The translations under genes and the position numbers were made by a program. Under the pieces are notes generated by a model, which was given only the letters and a program-made list of their open reading frames with translations, searched no databases and was not told the origin of the DNA. A stretch of DNA of 64,000 nt from Cyathus striatus (taxonomy: Eukaryota; Basidiomycota; Agaricomycetes; Agaricales; Nidulariaceae), in assembly GCA_025738555.1 (NCBI GenBank), contig JAOVFP010000024.1:1302001-1366000 (forward strand). The letters are read 5' to 3'. Shown in pieces: positions 26,671-41,003 of this stretch. How positions within the stretch are numbered: position 1 is the first letter of the stretch; each line of letters begins with the position of its first letter.

Positions 26671-27017
26671 GTCGATGGAATTACAAGATTATTTGGAGGT
26701 TTGGAGGTTATCAATGTGGAGGGAAAGCGAGAGACCAAGGAGGCAAGGCACTCATGGCCTTCGTGAAAATACAAATGTACGGAAGAGAGGAGAGGAGAGG
26801 AGATGCAGAAACCTGGCCAGAACTTGATCTTATGATAGTGAACTGGCCTTGAACTGGCCACTGTCGCATCAACAACCACTGTAAACGGCCCGGCAACCAT
26901 CATTTGCAAGTCATTTGTCCACTTCAATCTTCAAATCAGACTCTACAGATTGTCTCCTACATAGTAATTATAGTACAAGATACAAGTAAGGAACAGGTAT
27001 ATAATCACGCCTAGGCC
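26671..27017. other. Intergenic region, promoter of Sel1 protein and 3' flank of PRP16
   Basis: A 347-bp gap between two genes on the minus strand. A purine-rich run GAGAGGAGAGGAGAGG lies on the plus strand near 26783-26800, the usual pyrimidine tract of the minus-strand promoter. Nothing else is recognised. Confidence 0.45.
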
Positions 27018-31805
<4,788 letters not shown>

Positions 31806-32315
31806 CGAAACCGTGTTGACTAACTTCTAAGAGCTGCAATGTGTCAACCTGTTCAGGCAATTACTTGATTACGTCAGTTATTTACTACCAAAGATAATAG
31901 TAAACTTGCTGACTCATAAGTACGACTTAAGGATGACTTGCAGATGACTTGAATTTGTTGTGAATTTGAAATTGAATTAGTCAAAATAAAAAGCAAAATA
32001 TTCAGTGTTCTGAAACATCGGAGGCTACTTACTTGACTTATGATTATTGATTATCGATATTCACTAAGTATCCACTTCACGATGAGTCACTAACTAACCA
32101 TTGTGCACTCTGCCTTAAATAAATAAAATATGGGTGGAATTTAGAATTTAGATCTCATCCCAATCCTTATTTATGTTCATGAAATTTCCCATGCAACTGC
32201 TAAGTTATCTTCTGTTTCATGTTACTACTCAAAGCCATAGAAGCGGTGTGAAGCTATCAAAAATGATTAATGAGTACTGATTAGTGACTGGTGAGGCTTT
32301 AAGCTTGAGTACTTG
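31806..32315. other. PRP16 promoter region and flank of the repeat island
   Basis: This 510-bp AT-rich stretch holds the PRP16 promoter near 31806-31900. Beyond that it is unannotated sequence with short direct repeats of ACTTGA-like words. No gene is recognised. Confidence 0.4.
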
Positions 32316-32385
32316 ACACGGCGGGGTATTAGCTGTCATGTAACGATCGAGCGTTGAACAGTACTGGGATCTGTCATGTAGCATA
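32316..32385 (+). repeat. Left terminal inverted repeat of the MITE-like element
   Basis: This arm of about 70 bp pairs with 32771-32839 with a handful of mismatches. The first 15 bp of the two arms are identical. Confidence 0.8.
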
Positions 32386-32770
32386 ATTTGTCACAAAGGT
32401 CACCGTGAATTGAACTAGTTCGACTATTCAAAAGAACAAAGAGGAATATCACGTGACTTGAAAGACTTGAAAGCAAACCAGAACTACGAACTTCTCAGGC
32501 GAGACAAGTCAGTTACATAATATTCTAAAATGGCTCACAATTCTGGCCGACAACTTATTTTCACAGTTGTGCAGCACAAAGAAAAAATGAATATGTACTC
32601 ATACTGCTGCTGAATTGTACTTACTATATTATTATTACATTTTGAATATTCCAATGTCATGTTTAAATGAGATTTCTTAATTTCTGATGATGTGCAGACT
32701 TACTGCCATACTGTGCTTTGTTCTGTATCAATAAATGAATCGTTCAATTTCATGTGACATGTGTTACTCT

Positions 32771-32839
32771 TATTCTACATGACAGTACCCACTACTGTTC
32801 AATTTCGATCATTACATGACAGCAAATACCCCGCCGTGT
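32771..32839 (-). repeat. Right terminal inverted repeat of the MITE-like element
   Basis: It ends in CCCCGCCGTGT, the exact inverse of the left terminus. Inner parts share CATGACAG and TACATGACAGC with the left arm. Confidence 0.8.
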
Positions 32840-32960
32840 GAGTGGATCGAAGCATTGTGTTTAATTACTAAAGTCAGACTTGCGAGTTTTCTCAAAATTT
32901 ACTGGGTACTTACATGGTACGTGAGTCGTCCTGTTATATCCATGTCCAGATACATCGTGC

Positions 32961-33095
32961 CGACGTTCCCACGTGACCTTCTAACATACCCGGTCCGTTC
33001 CCGGAACGTACCCGCTTCGGGTTTACACTTCCCGACGTTCCCGCCCGGGAACGTACCCGGAACCCATCGGGTTTTCTATCGGGTATCCCGGATAC
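32961..33095. repeat. GC-rich cluster of short inverted repeats
   Basis: The words CGACGTTCCC (32961-32970 and about 33033-33042) and GAACGTACCCG (33004-33014, 33049-33059) recur in both senses, with CCCGGGAACG as a palindromic core. The patch stands out from AT-rich surroundings. Its origin is unknown. Confidence 0.5.
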
Positions 33096-34335
33096 GTACT
33101 TTCTCTTATGACGGCCTCACCGCGTCATCATTCTATTACTCCTCTCTTCCATTCCTACTTATACGTTTCATTATGGCCTTTGTAGATTAGTTCCTTATTC
33201 TTCATTCTGAGCGCGTCATTTGCGCCCTACTCCGCTTTGCCAAGACTTCATTTCCTACTTACTCCTTTGACTTGTCCTTTGTATAATACTTCTACATTCG
33301 TATCTACAGGTTCCTACTTAGTATAAGTAGTCTTCCAGATGTAATAGGTAGTCTTTAGTATTCATATCAACTCTGTACACTTTCTTCCTACTCTAAGTTC
33401 CGAAACCCGCTCCGGGTTTTCCTTCGGGTTTCTCTCCCGCTACCTAGTGTAGTGGCGAAGCCTTCTCTTATACTCTAGAACGTCTTCCTTTGTTACATAT
33501 CATCTTACTCGAAATACGAACCATTCCCTGGGGATATCCAGGCGGCGCAGCACACAAGCTGAAGCCACGGTTCTTTCCGCACTCCCGCTCTACATTTCCG
33601 CACCCGTACTCACTTCAGGTTTCCGTTATAGTTCTCCCACACCCTCCGGGTGTCTTCGCAACCACTTCTAAGCAGGAAGAGAATCGGTATGTAACACGTC
33701 CACTATGAAAACAACATCGACACACGTGACCTACTGTCTGACTATGGGAGACTAGGTACTTACTATTGCTACCCCAGAGTTTATAATGTTTTCATTGTTG
33801 TTTGATTTAACTTACCTTCCCGAGCTCCAATCGTCTCCGGATCTTTCCAGGTGCATGGGGAAATTCATGGCCTACCTGAATATGTAGCTTGTTTTGTGGA
33901 AATTGAAATACACTGCTCTACCAGTAAAAAATAAGTACTCTGAGATACCAGGGGTTTATACTAAATGGGGATCACCAATTGAGCATGTCACACTCCTGTC
34001 ACGCAGTCACACGCCCTCCAGCATTGACCCCGTAGAATAACTTTTGATACACACTATCTACTTCTTTCAAATAAATTGTATATTGGACACTTGTATATGT
34101 TCTTTTATAGCATGTAATTGAATTATTTTTTACTCTACTTCACTTTCCATAAATTGGCATATAGTACCAACTCCCTGCCAAAATAGGCATCAAAACAGTA
34201 TTTTTGCATCTTTAATTCAGATTTAAACAATCTGGTACTGCATCATTGGTAACATATGTTCAAAAAAGCAATTGTAACAAATGTATTGACTCCGAATTCC
34301 GAAAATAAAATCAGAAGTATGTAATCTTGCGGTGA

Positions 34336-34538
34336 ACAGTGCCATATCTCACCTTAAAAGTGCGAAATCAAAAATTCCGGCTTAAACGTTTTGTTCTCAC
34401 GTGCAAACTGAGTATTTTTTGTCACTGTAGTGAAGTGAGAAAATGTGATTATGAGAAACAGATACAGTTACAAGTTCGCTCTGCCAATAGAGCGTGGGAA
34501 AGTGTATTTAATCTTGCGGCGCGAGTTGGATGTGGTGC
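34336..34538 (+). pseudogene. 5' half of an open frame split by the LTR element
   Basis: An open frame runs from 34336 to the insertion point at 34538. If the LTR element and one copy of the 5-bp duplication are removed, the frame continues at 41382 and stays open to TAA at 41521-41523, about 114 codons in total. No ATG start and no known family is recognised. It may be chance or the remains of an older element. Confidence 0.25.
34534..34538 (+). repeat. Left target-site duplication GGTGC
   Basis: The 5 bases before the left LTR are GGTGC, identical to the 5 bases after the right LTR (41377-41381). This is the expected footprint of Ty3/Gypsy integrase. Confidence 0.95.
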
Positions 34539-34591
34539 TGTTAGGATTTCGTCATTTATCTAATCTTTTATCTAATCTCTATCTTATCTAT

Positions 34592-34613
34592 GTCATGTGA
34601 CTAGTCACATGAC
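34592..34613. repeat. 22-bp perfect palindrome in the LTR
   Basis: The palindrome is centred on ACTAGT and contains CATGTGACTAGTCACATG. It is unchanged in the 3' LTR at 41057-41078. It could be a binding site for a dimeric factor driving the LTR promoter; that role is inferred. Confidence 0.7.
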
Positions 34614-34777
34614 CTACAATGCGGACACCATGCGTATCAACATACATTACTCATCATTACTGTGGGCACAGTTGCACAGTTCGGCCATACGTATTACATG
34701 AGTTCTTAATGTAGAAGCACAGTAACATGCGTTGTAGTGTAGGCTAATGGACATGCAATTACTTCATGGTTCTTTTC

Positions 34778-34785
34778 TATAAATA
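34778..34785 (+). promoter_or_regulatory. LTR promoter TATA box
   Basis: TATAAATA lies 33 bp upstream of 34811, the 5' end of the self-primer sequence. This spacing is as expected for a Pol II start there. The 3' LTR keeps it at the matching position, although the base that follows TATAAATA differs between the LTRs. Confidence 0.75.
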
Positions 34786-34810
34786 CGGTCTTTCTAGTCA
34801 GTAGTTTGTT

Positions 34811-34821
34811 ATTCTTGTGCT
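34811..34821 (+). promoter_or_regulatory. Predicted RNA 5' end acting as self-primer
   Basis: ATTCTTGTGCT here is the exact reverse complement of the primer binding site at 34914-34924. In Tf1-type elements the first 11 nt of the transcript fold back and prime minus-strand synthesis. The match is exactly 11 nt and stops on both sides. Confidence 0.75.
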
Positions 34822-34911
34822 AGTTTATTCCAGACTAGTAATAAGACTCATATCTCTCACGTTCGAGTGTTTAAGTTCGGCTTCGAGTATTTTGCTCGTC
34901 TGTCGCTAACA

Positions 34912-35719
34912 AAAGCACAAGAATCACCTCATTCCTCGACCCTGAACTTCTCTCCTCCTGCCGAACCCCGACAAAACTTTTCTTCTATACCTCATTCCCC
35001 GTCTTGGACCTCTTGGACCAGACATACACTCCATTCGATAGACTTGATCGTTGTACTTGGAAGTACGAGAGGACTGGTGTAACGTTGAGCCCAACACTAT
35101 CCGAATTACTGATCATCTTAGGCCCTCTGCCTTGAGTTTGGCACGGCGCCAGTGACTGGGGAGGCTACCACGTGTTGCCCCAGCTGGTTCTATCTGCAAG
35201 AAAGTGTGCGTGAAACTTAGGACGTCTCGCTAGTTTCCAAGCATCCTCAAGAGCATCTGTTACTTGATCTATCACAGTGGCACCAATTACTCGTTCCCAA
35301 ACCCTTTGATCCCTTTGATCCCGATCCTATCATATTCCATCTTCATCCGTACCCCTTTACATTTCCCGATCTCGCCCTACACCTTATTCTCGTCCTCAAA
35401 CTCTGAGAGCCGTGTCGGTGGACTCCGACGACTCGGACTTTGATCCTAACAACTACCTTTCCCTTCACCAAATCCCCAACTATATTCCACCACCCCGTCG
35501 CCCTACTCCTCCACCTCACCCTATTCTTCGTACCCTCACTATCATCACCGAACCAGGACACGACGAAAATCTTAGATTCAGCACTCCCACTTGATACATA
35601 TCCCCTTTCGAAAGAGATTTCTACTCCCCATTAGGATACGAAACTCTTATCAATACTGTTTGTAACGACGGAAAAGAACTACCCTTTCCCGAATACCCTG
35701 ACAACCCCGAACTCTAAAA
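34912..35719 (+). other. Long ATG-free leader of the retrotransposon
   Basis: Between the 5' LTR and the gag start there is no ATG in any frame on the plus strand. The R-U5 part of the LTR from 34811 also lacks one, giving about 909 nt in all. Within it an open frame (35319-35717, one internal TGA at 35592-35594) reads protein-like, with DSDDSDFDPNNY and a Pro-rich stretch, then SPFERDFYSPLGYET. It ends with TAA 2 nt before the gag ATG. It lacks an ATG, so translation, if any, would need a non-AUG start. Confidence 0.7.
34914..34924 (+). other. Primer binding site (self-priming type)
   Basis: AGCACAAGAAT lies 2 nt after the end of the 5' LTR. It pairs over 11 nt with the predicted start of the element's own RNA (34811-34821). 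It does not begin with TGG, so ordinary tRNA 3'-CCA priming is not indicated. Confidence 0.75.
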
Positions 35720-36958
35720 ATGATCACCATTGAAATGATCATTGGATTTCTTGGTGCCCTGGTGGCAATTTTCATGAAGGATGAATTCATAACCAGATGG
35801 AATAACATGACTCCCGAGAACAAACAAGCTATCGGAGAAAGTGTTACTGCCATGACACAAGGATTTATTACGGAAATACGAGAAGGAATCAAAGCAGATC
35901 GACCCGAACCAAGGGAAAAGATCGAGATTCTGGAAGATTATGAGGGAGACCCTCATACGGTCAATAATTGGATCAGACGAATGATGTTATACTTCCAAGA
36001 AAAGAACATCACGAACGATTGGAAAAAGATTACAATCGCTTTACCAAAAGTCAAAAAAGGAAAAGACAATAGAGCCCAACGATGGGCTGACATGTTTTTA
36101 GGAGATCTGATCTTGTTTAACGAAGAACGAGCCAGATGGAAACTACAGCATAATGGACAGGAACCAACATTACAGGACACACAGAAGGTCGACATACCAG
36201 CAACGGACACGACGCCAGCAGTAAAACATGAAGCATTTATTATGGGATGTCCTTTCGCAGATTGGAATACATTTGTAGAAAGACTACAATTTTTCTTCAT
36301 ATCAACGGAAACCCAAAACAATGCGATCAAACAAATTAATAAAGTCATACAAGGAAATCGACCAGTTGAAGACTATACGATCGACTTCATGCAATGGATG
36401 AACCTCTCCGGATTCGACAACGTTGCTTTGGTAGACAAATACCGTCATGGAATGCACCCTCTATTGGCCTGAAGACTTATGGAAGTCGGTGGACTTAAGG
36501 TCACCGATAAACTCATTGATTGGGTTGATAAAGCCGCAGAATACGAAAGAAACCGTCGAGAAGCTAATTTTGGACGCATCACACAACAAACACGACCTCA
36601 GAACCAAAATAACCCTCAACCACCCAACACGCCTAACACCACGACCCCAACTGGACAAACCCCGCAACAGACACCAAACCGATCCAACCTTACTGTTTCA
36701 CAAGGAGGCAATCGTATGGATCTCGATCAGCTAAAAAAAGAAGGACGCTGTTTCTATTGCAAGGAAAAAGGACATATGTCTAACACATGTCCCAAGAAAC
36801 CCCGTGGACCATATGTACAACATAACGTAAACATGGACTCTTCTATACCTGTAGCCTCCACTAGTGGAGTTGTAGAAATACCAGATGTGACTAAATTATC
36901 GGAAGAGCAACGTGCTCTCCTTATTGCTCAATTGGGTTTTCCCCAAGGCCAGCAGTGA
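35720..36958 (+). pseudogene. gag: gag of the chromovirus, one in-frame TGA
   Basis: The first ATG of the transcript, at 35720, opens a frame of 413 codons to TGA at 36956-36958. A TGA at 36470-36472 interrupts it; the frame continues without other breaks. The capsid-like part carries YEGDPHTVNNWIRRMMLYF and DYTIDFMQWMNLSGF. The C-terminal part is Pro/Thr/Gln-rich with a zinc knuckle CFYCKEKGHMSNTC (C-x2-C-x4-H-x4-C) near 36750-36791. Gag packages the element's RNA into particles. The TGA lies in the context GCC-TGA-AGA and is one transition from CGA. The last 64 nt overlap the open pol frame. Confidence 0.88.
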
Positions 36959-39900
36959 GCGCAAACTCGCTGGCCTCTTTTTATGTACCTTCTAATGTAA
37001 CTGTACCTACGGTAGATCTGGAATCGAAATACGTATCGTTACAAAAAGAAAGAACCAAACACGCCTTCCCTAATCAGGAAGTAAAACCTGGAAACGTGTA
37101 TTGGGTCGCACGGAGATTAAAAGACCAAACATCGGAACTCGCCTTGGCCACATTGAGTATATGGACACACCCCAAAAGAAGACCTGAAGTAATTCAGAAA
37201 ACAATAACGGAATTAAACAATCTTTCAGATCAAGATGTGATTCTAGCATTAAAAGAATTAAAAGGACCCAAAAGATTTATCCGAGGAACAAACGGAAATC
37301 AAATGGATCTTGATTTAATAATCACTACATTAGATACTCAACAGACATATGGGATTAAGGCATTACTCGACAGTGGAAGCACTGGAACGTGTATCAATCG
37401 AAGATTCGTAGAGGAACATCAACTCACAACAAAGAAATATCCAAGACCCTCTCCGGTTTACAATGCTGATGGAACTCTCAATAGTGATGGATCTATTACC
37501 GACTATGTTGAACTGAAAGTATGACATGGAAGACATATAGAAATATTACAATTAGCCGTTATTAATTTAGGAAAAGCATCTATGTTTATCGGACACGATT
37601 GGCTTCGAACTCATAATCCAGAAATAAATTGGAAGGAAGAAACAATCAAATTCACACGATGTCCGATAGAATGTACTCCGTTAATAAACACGATGAACCC
37701 TGAGGAAGAAGAATCTGATCTCGATGAACAAATAAATCTTGAATCAGATGATCATATCATAGCAGTCAACATATTTGAACAGATCGAACTAAGAACTTTT
37801 CAAACTACAGCTTCGAAAATTGCTGAAGCACAAAATCAGCAAAAACCAAAGAAGCATTGGAAAGAAACTGTTCCTATGTATTATCACGAATTCGAAAGAG
37901 TATTTGCAAAGGAATCATTTGACAAACTTCCTCCTCGTCGACCATGGGATCATGCAATTGAATTATTACCAGGAGCCACATCGTTTGATTGTAAAATCTA
38001 CCCATTAAGTCTAGATGAACAGAAACAATTAGATGAATTCCTCGATGAAAACTTAAATTCAGGACACATTAGACCTTCGAAATCACCTTGGGCATCACCG
38101 TTCTTCTTTATTAAAAAGAAAGATGGATCTTTACGACCAATTCAAGATTATCGAAAATTAAATGAATTAACAATTAAAAATAGATATCCATTACTGTTAA
38201 TTCAAGAATTAGTAGATAAATTGAAGAAAGCGCGATACTTTACTAAGTTAGATATTAGATGGGGATACAATAATGTTCGGATCAAAGAAGGAGATGAACA
38301 GTATGCTGCATTTAGAACTAACAGAGGATTATTCAAACCCTTGGTTATGTTTTTTGGACTTACGAATTCCCCTGCAACTTTCCAGACTATGATGAATGAT
38401 ATCTTTAGAACGGAAATCAATGAAGGAACTGTAATTGTATACATGGATGATATTCTAATATTCACGGAAACCTTAGAAGAACACAGAAAGATGGTTAAAA
38501 AGGTTCTGAGAAAACTAGAACAACATGAACTCTATCTTAAACCTGAAAAGTGTTTTTTCGAAAAGGCAGAAGTTGAATATCTAGGTCTTATTATTTCGAA
38601 GAATTCAGTACAAATGGATTCTGAGAAAGTAAAAGCAATAGTCGATTGGCCTGTTCCAAATAACAAACACGAACTTCAACAATTTCTAGGATTCATTAAT
38701 TTTTACAGAAGATTCATTCAAGGATTCGCAAAAATAGCGAAACCACTTCATGAATTAACCGGAAAAAACGAATGGAAATGGGAATTAGGTCAAGCTTTAG
38801 CATTTTCCAAATTAAAAGATCAAATCATATCGGCACCTATATTAGCAATGCCAAATGATAATGGAAAATATCGTGTAGAAGCTGATTCCTCAGATTTCGC
38901 AAATGGAGCTATTCTATCACAGGAACAAGTTGACGGAAAATGGAGACCAATCGCCTTTTTATCACATGCTTTAAGTCCAACCGAACGAAACTATGAAATC
39001 TATGATAAAGAAATGCTCGCAATAATGAGAGCATTAGATACATGGAGACAGTACCTTTTGGGAGCCAAACAAATATTCGAGATTTGGACAGATCATAAAA
39101 ATCTCCAATATTTTAAAAAACCCCAAAAGCTTAATCGACGACAAGCAAGATGGTATACAGAATTATCAGAATTCCATTATACGTTACATCATAAACCGGG
39201 AAGTCAAATGACAAAAGCAGATCTTTTATCTCGAAGAGCTGGACATGAACAAGGCGAACATGATAATGAAGACATTACACTTCTTAAACCAGAACACTTC
39301 AGACAGACATATGAAGTTCATGGTGAAGACGAAGATATAATGGAACAAGTTCGAAAATCCAGAAAAAATCGAGATAAGGAAGTAATTAAAATGCTTAACC
39401 TTAAAACGAAAGACTGGGAAGAATCATCCGAAGGCATAATTACATGGAAAAATCGAATTTACATTCCTAAAAATGCGAAACTTAGAGAACATATAATTAA
39501 ATTATGTCACGATTCTGCTATATCAGGGCACCATGGTGAATATAAAACAATGGAATTGATCATGAGAGACTACTGGTGGCCTAGAATAATGGCAGATATA
39601 AAGAAATATGTTTCCGGATGCGAAGCATGCCAAAGGACAAACATACATAGATTGAAACCAACAGGATTATTAAATCCTAATAGTATTCCAGAGGGACCCT
39701 GGCATACTATATCAATCGATTTTGTAGGACCACTTCCTTATTCACAAGGATTTGATTTTTTAATGGTAGTCGTCGATCGTTTTACAAAAATGGCAGCCTT
39801 TATTCCATGTAATAAGGAAATCGATAGTCCAGGAGTTGCAGAATTATATTTAGAAAAAGTATTCAAAAACTTTGGAATGCCACAACGAATCATTAGTGAT

Positions 39901-40770
39901 AGAGGATCACAATTTGCATCTCATTTCACTAAAGAATTCACAAAACGATTAGGAGTCAAAATGAATTTATCAACTGCATATAGACCACAGACAAATGGAC
40001 AAGTAGAACATGTAAATCAAGAGATAGAACAATATCTCCGAATTTATGTAAACTATGACCAAGATGACTGGGCGGACAGAATAGCAGTAACAGAATTCAA
40101 TTATAATGATACTGTACATCGAGCAACAGGATACACACCATTTTATTTAATGTATGGACATCATCCTTATGGAGGAATAAGACCAAACGGAACATCAAGA
40201 ACTATTGGTGTAGATGAATTTATTTCTATGATAACAAAAGCCAGAGAAAATGCTAAGGCAGCCCTTACATTATCCAATGAAGCAATGAAACGTGGATATG
40301 ATTGAAACCGAAAGGAATCACCTGAATATAAACCTGGTGATCTTGTTTACGTTGAAGGAATTAATATTAAATCTGACAGACCGGTTGCAAAATTAGATGA
40401 CAAAAGATACGGACCCTTTAAAGTAATCAAGAAGGTTGGTTTAGCATCCTATGAAATCCAATTACCGAAAACATGGAACCGAAAACATCCCGTGTATAAC
40501 ACACAACTACTTACGAAACACATTCCGGCACAATACAAATCACAACAGAAACCAAAACCTCCACCTGCTGTTGTGATAGATGATCAGGAACAATACGAAG
40601 TAGAAGCAATACTTGCTTGGAAAATAAATCGAAAGAAGGTTCTTTATAAAATTAAATGGAAAGGATATTCATACGATCATTGTACATGGGAACCAATTAC
40701 GTCATTAACCAGATCAAAAAGTCTTTTAAATAAATTCCATTGGGAAAATCCAGAATGTCCTAATATATAA
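36895..40770 (+). pseudogene. pol: pol of the chromovirus (PR-RT-RH-IN-chromodomain), two in-frame TGA
   Basis: The frame is open from 36895 to TAA at 40768-40770 except for TGA at 37522-37524 and 40303-40305. The protease active site is LLDSGSTGTC (about 37365). Reverse transcriptase has KLDIRWGYNN and YMDDILIF (about 38441). RNase H begins VEADSSDFANGA (about 38875). Integrase has a zinc finger with GHHGEYKT and CEACQR, then the DDE triad in SIDFVGPLP, ISDRGSQFAS and NGQVEHVNQEIE. After the second TGA comes a GPF-type module, GDLVYVEG and DKRYGPFKV. A chromodomain ends the frame: YEVEAILAWK, YKIKWKGYSYDHCTWEP (about 40597-40740). The chromodomain is thought to steer integration toward marked chromatin. 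Both stops are one transition from CGA. Confidence 0.92.
36935..36976 (+). promoter_or_regulatory. Candidate -1 ribosomal frameshift signal at gag-pol junction
   Basis: Pol is in the -1 frame relative to gag, and the two frames overlap at 36895-36958. Inside the overlap, gag codons GGT-TTT-CCC contain the run TTTTCCCC (36937-36944). An 8-bp perfect stem follows, AGGCCAGC (36946-36953) with GCTGGCCT (36969-36976), and its loop holds the gag stop. The slip site is not a textbook heptamer and the spacer is very short, so this is a candidate only. Confidence 0.5.
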
Positions 40771-40806
40771 ATACAACGAAACCATTCGAAGTAATAATCA
40801 TTCAAA

Positions 40807-40977
40807 ATGCTTTCCAACAACATCACTCTTTTGATATATGTTATCGTAATCTTCATCCTTTGCATGGCAGTATTCATACTCGGCCATTATATTCCTCACA
40901 TCATTCTTCGAATTCAAGAACGACCTATTCTTCGAACTCAAGGACCCCGAACAGAAGAATCAATTGAAATGTCGTGA
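40807..40977 (+). CDS. Small single-pass membrane protein ORF at the 3' end of the element
   Basis: This is a 56-codon ORF, 36 nt after the pol stop and before the polypurine tract. The ATG context (AAAATGC) has A at -3. The peptide begins MLSNNIT, then has a hydrophobic stretch LLIYVIVIFILCMAVFILG (about residues 8-26), long enough for one membrane helix, followed by a hydrophilic tail with several Arg and Glu ending ESIEMS. An N-glycosylation sequon (NIT) lies at residue 5. It keeps all four CGA arginine codons, unlike gag and pol. No family is recognised. It could be an accessory or env-like gene of this lineage, or chance; being the first ATG after pol, it would need its own mRNA or re-initiation. 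Confidence 0.5.
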   Translation: MLSNNITLLIYVIVIFILCMAVFILGHYIPHIILRIQERPILRTQGPRTEESIEMS

Positions 40978-40989
40978 GGACACGACTCT

Positions 40990-41003
40990 TAAAGGGGGGG
41001 TAA
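40990..41003 (+). other. Polypurine tract
   Basis: AAAGGGGGGG lies 3 nt before the 3' LTR, the usual position for the RNase H-resistant primer of plus-strand DNA. Confidence 0.85.

Larger units (their letters stand above)
32316..32839. mobile_element. MITE-like element with about 70-bp terminal inverted repeats
   Basis: The left end (32316 onward) reads ACACGGCGGGGTATTAGCTG. The reverse complement of the right end (up to 32839) starts ACACGGCGGGGTATTTGCTG. The match continues inward with few differences for about 70 bp, through GTCATGTAA and TTGAACAGTA to CTGTCATGTAG. The interior of about 385 bp is AT-rich with no ORF. Total length is 524 bp. The structure fits a non-autonomous DNA transposon. 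No clean target duplication is seen, so the superfamily is not assigned. Confidence 0.8.
32840..34538. other. Gene-free repeat-rich stretch before the LTR element
   Basis: It contains a GC-rich inverted-repeat patch (32961-33095), then a C/T-rich, retroelement-like stretch (about 33110-33720) with no convincing ORF, then AT-rich sequence. It may be remains of older transposons, but no LTR pair, transposase or reverse transcriptase was recognised here. Confidence 0.35.
34539..34911 (+). repeat. 5' LTR
   Basis: It starts TGTTAGG and ends GCTAACA. It is 373 bp, identical in length to the 3' LTR (41004-41376), with five base differences. It carries a TATA box at 34778-34785 and the predicted transcription start at 34811. 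Confidence 0.96.

Noticed and set aside
34912..34930. tRNA-primed primer binding site
   Set aside because: It does not start with TGG, and an exact 11-nt match to the element's own RNA start explains it better.
35050..35085. AGTACGAGAGGACTGG in the retroelement leader resembles the sarcin-ricin loop of large-subunit rRNA
   Set aside because: Only about 14 nt match; the flanks do not fit nuclear or mitochondrial rRNA.
36470..36472. Programmed stop readthrough in gag
   Set aside because: Two further TGA codons in pol and the CpG pattern in the LTRs fit mutational decay better, although readthrough is not strictly excluded.
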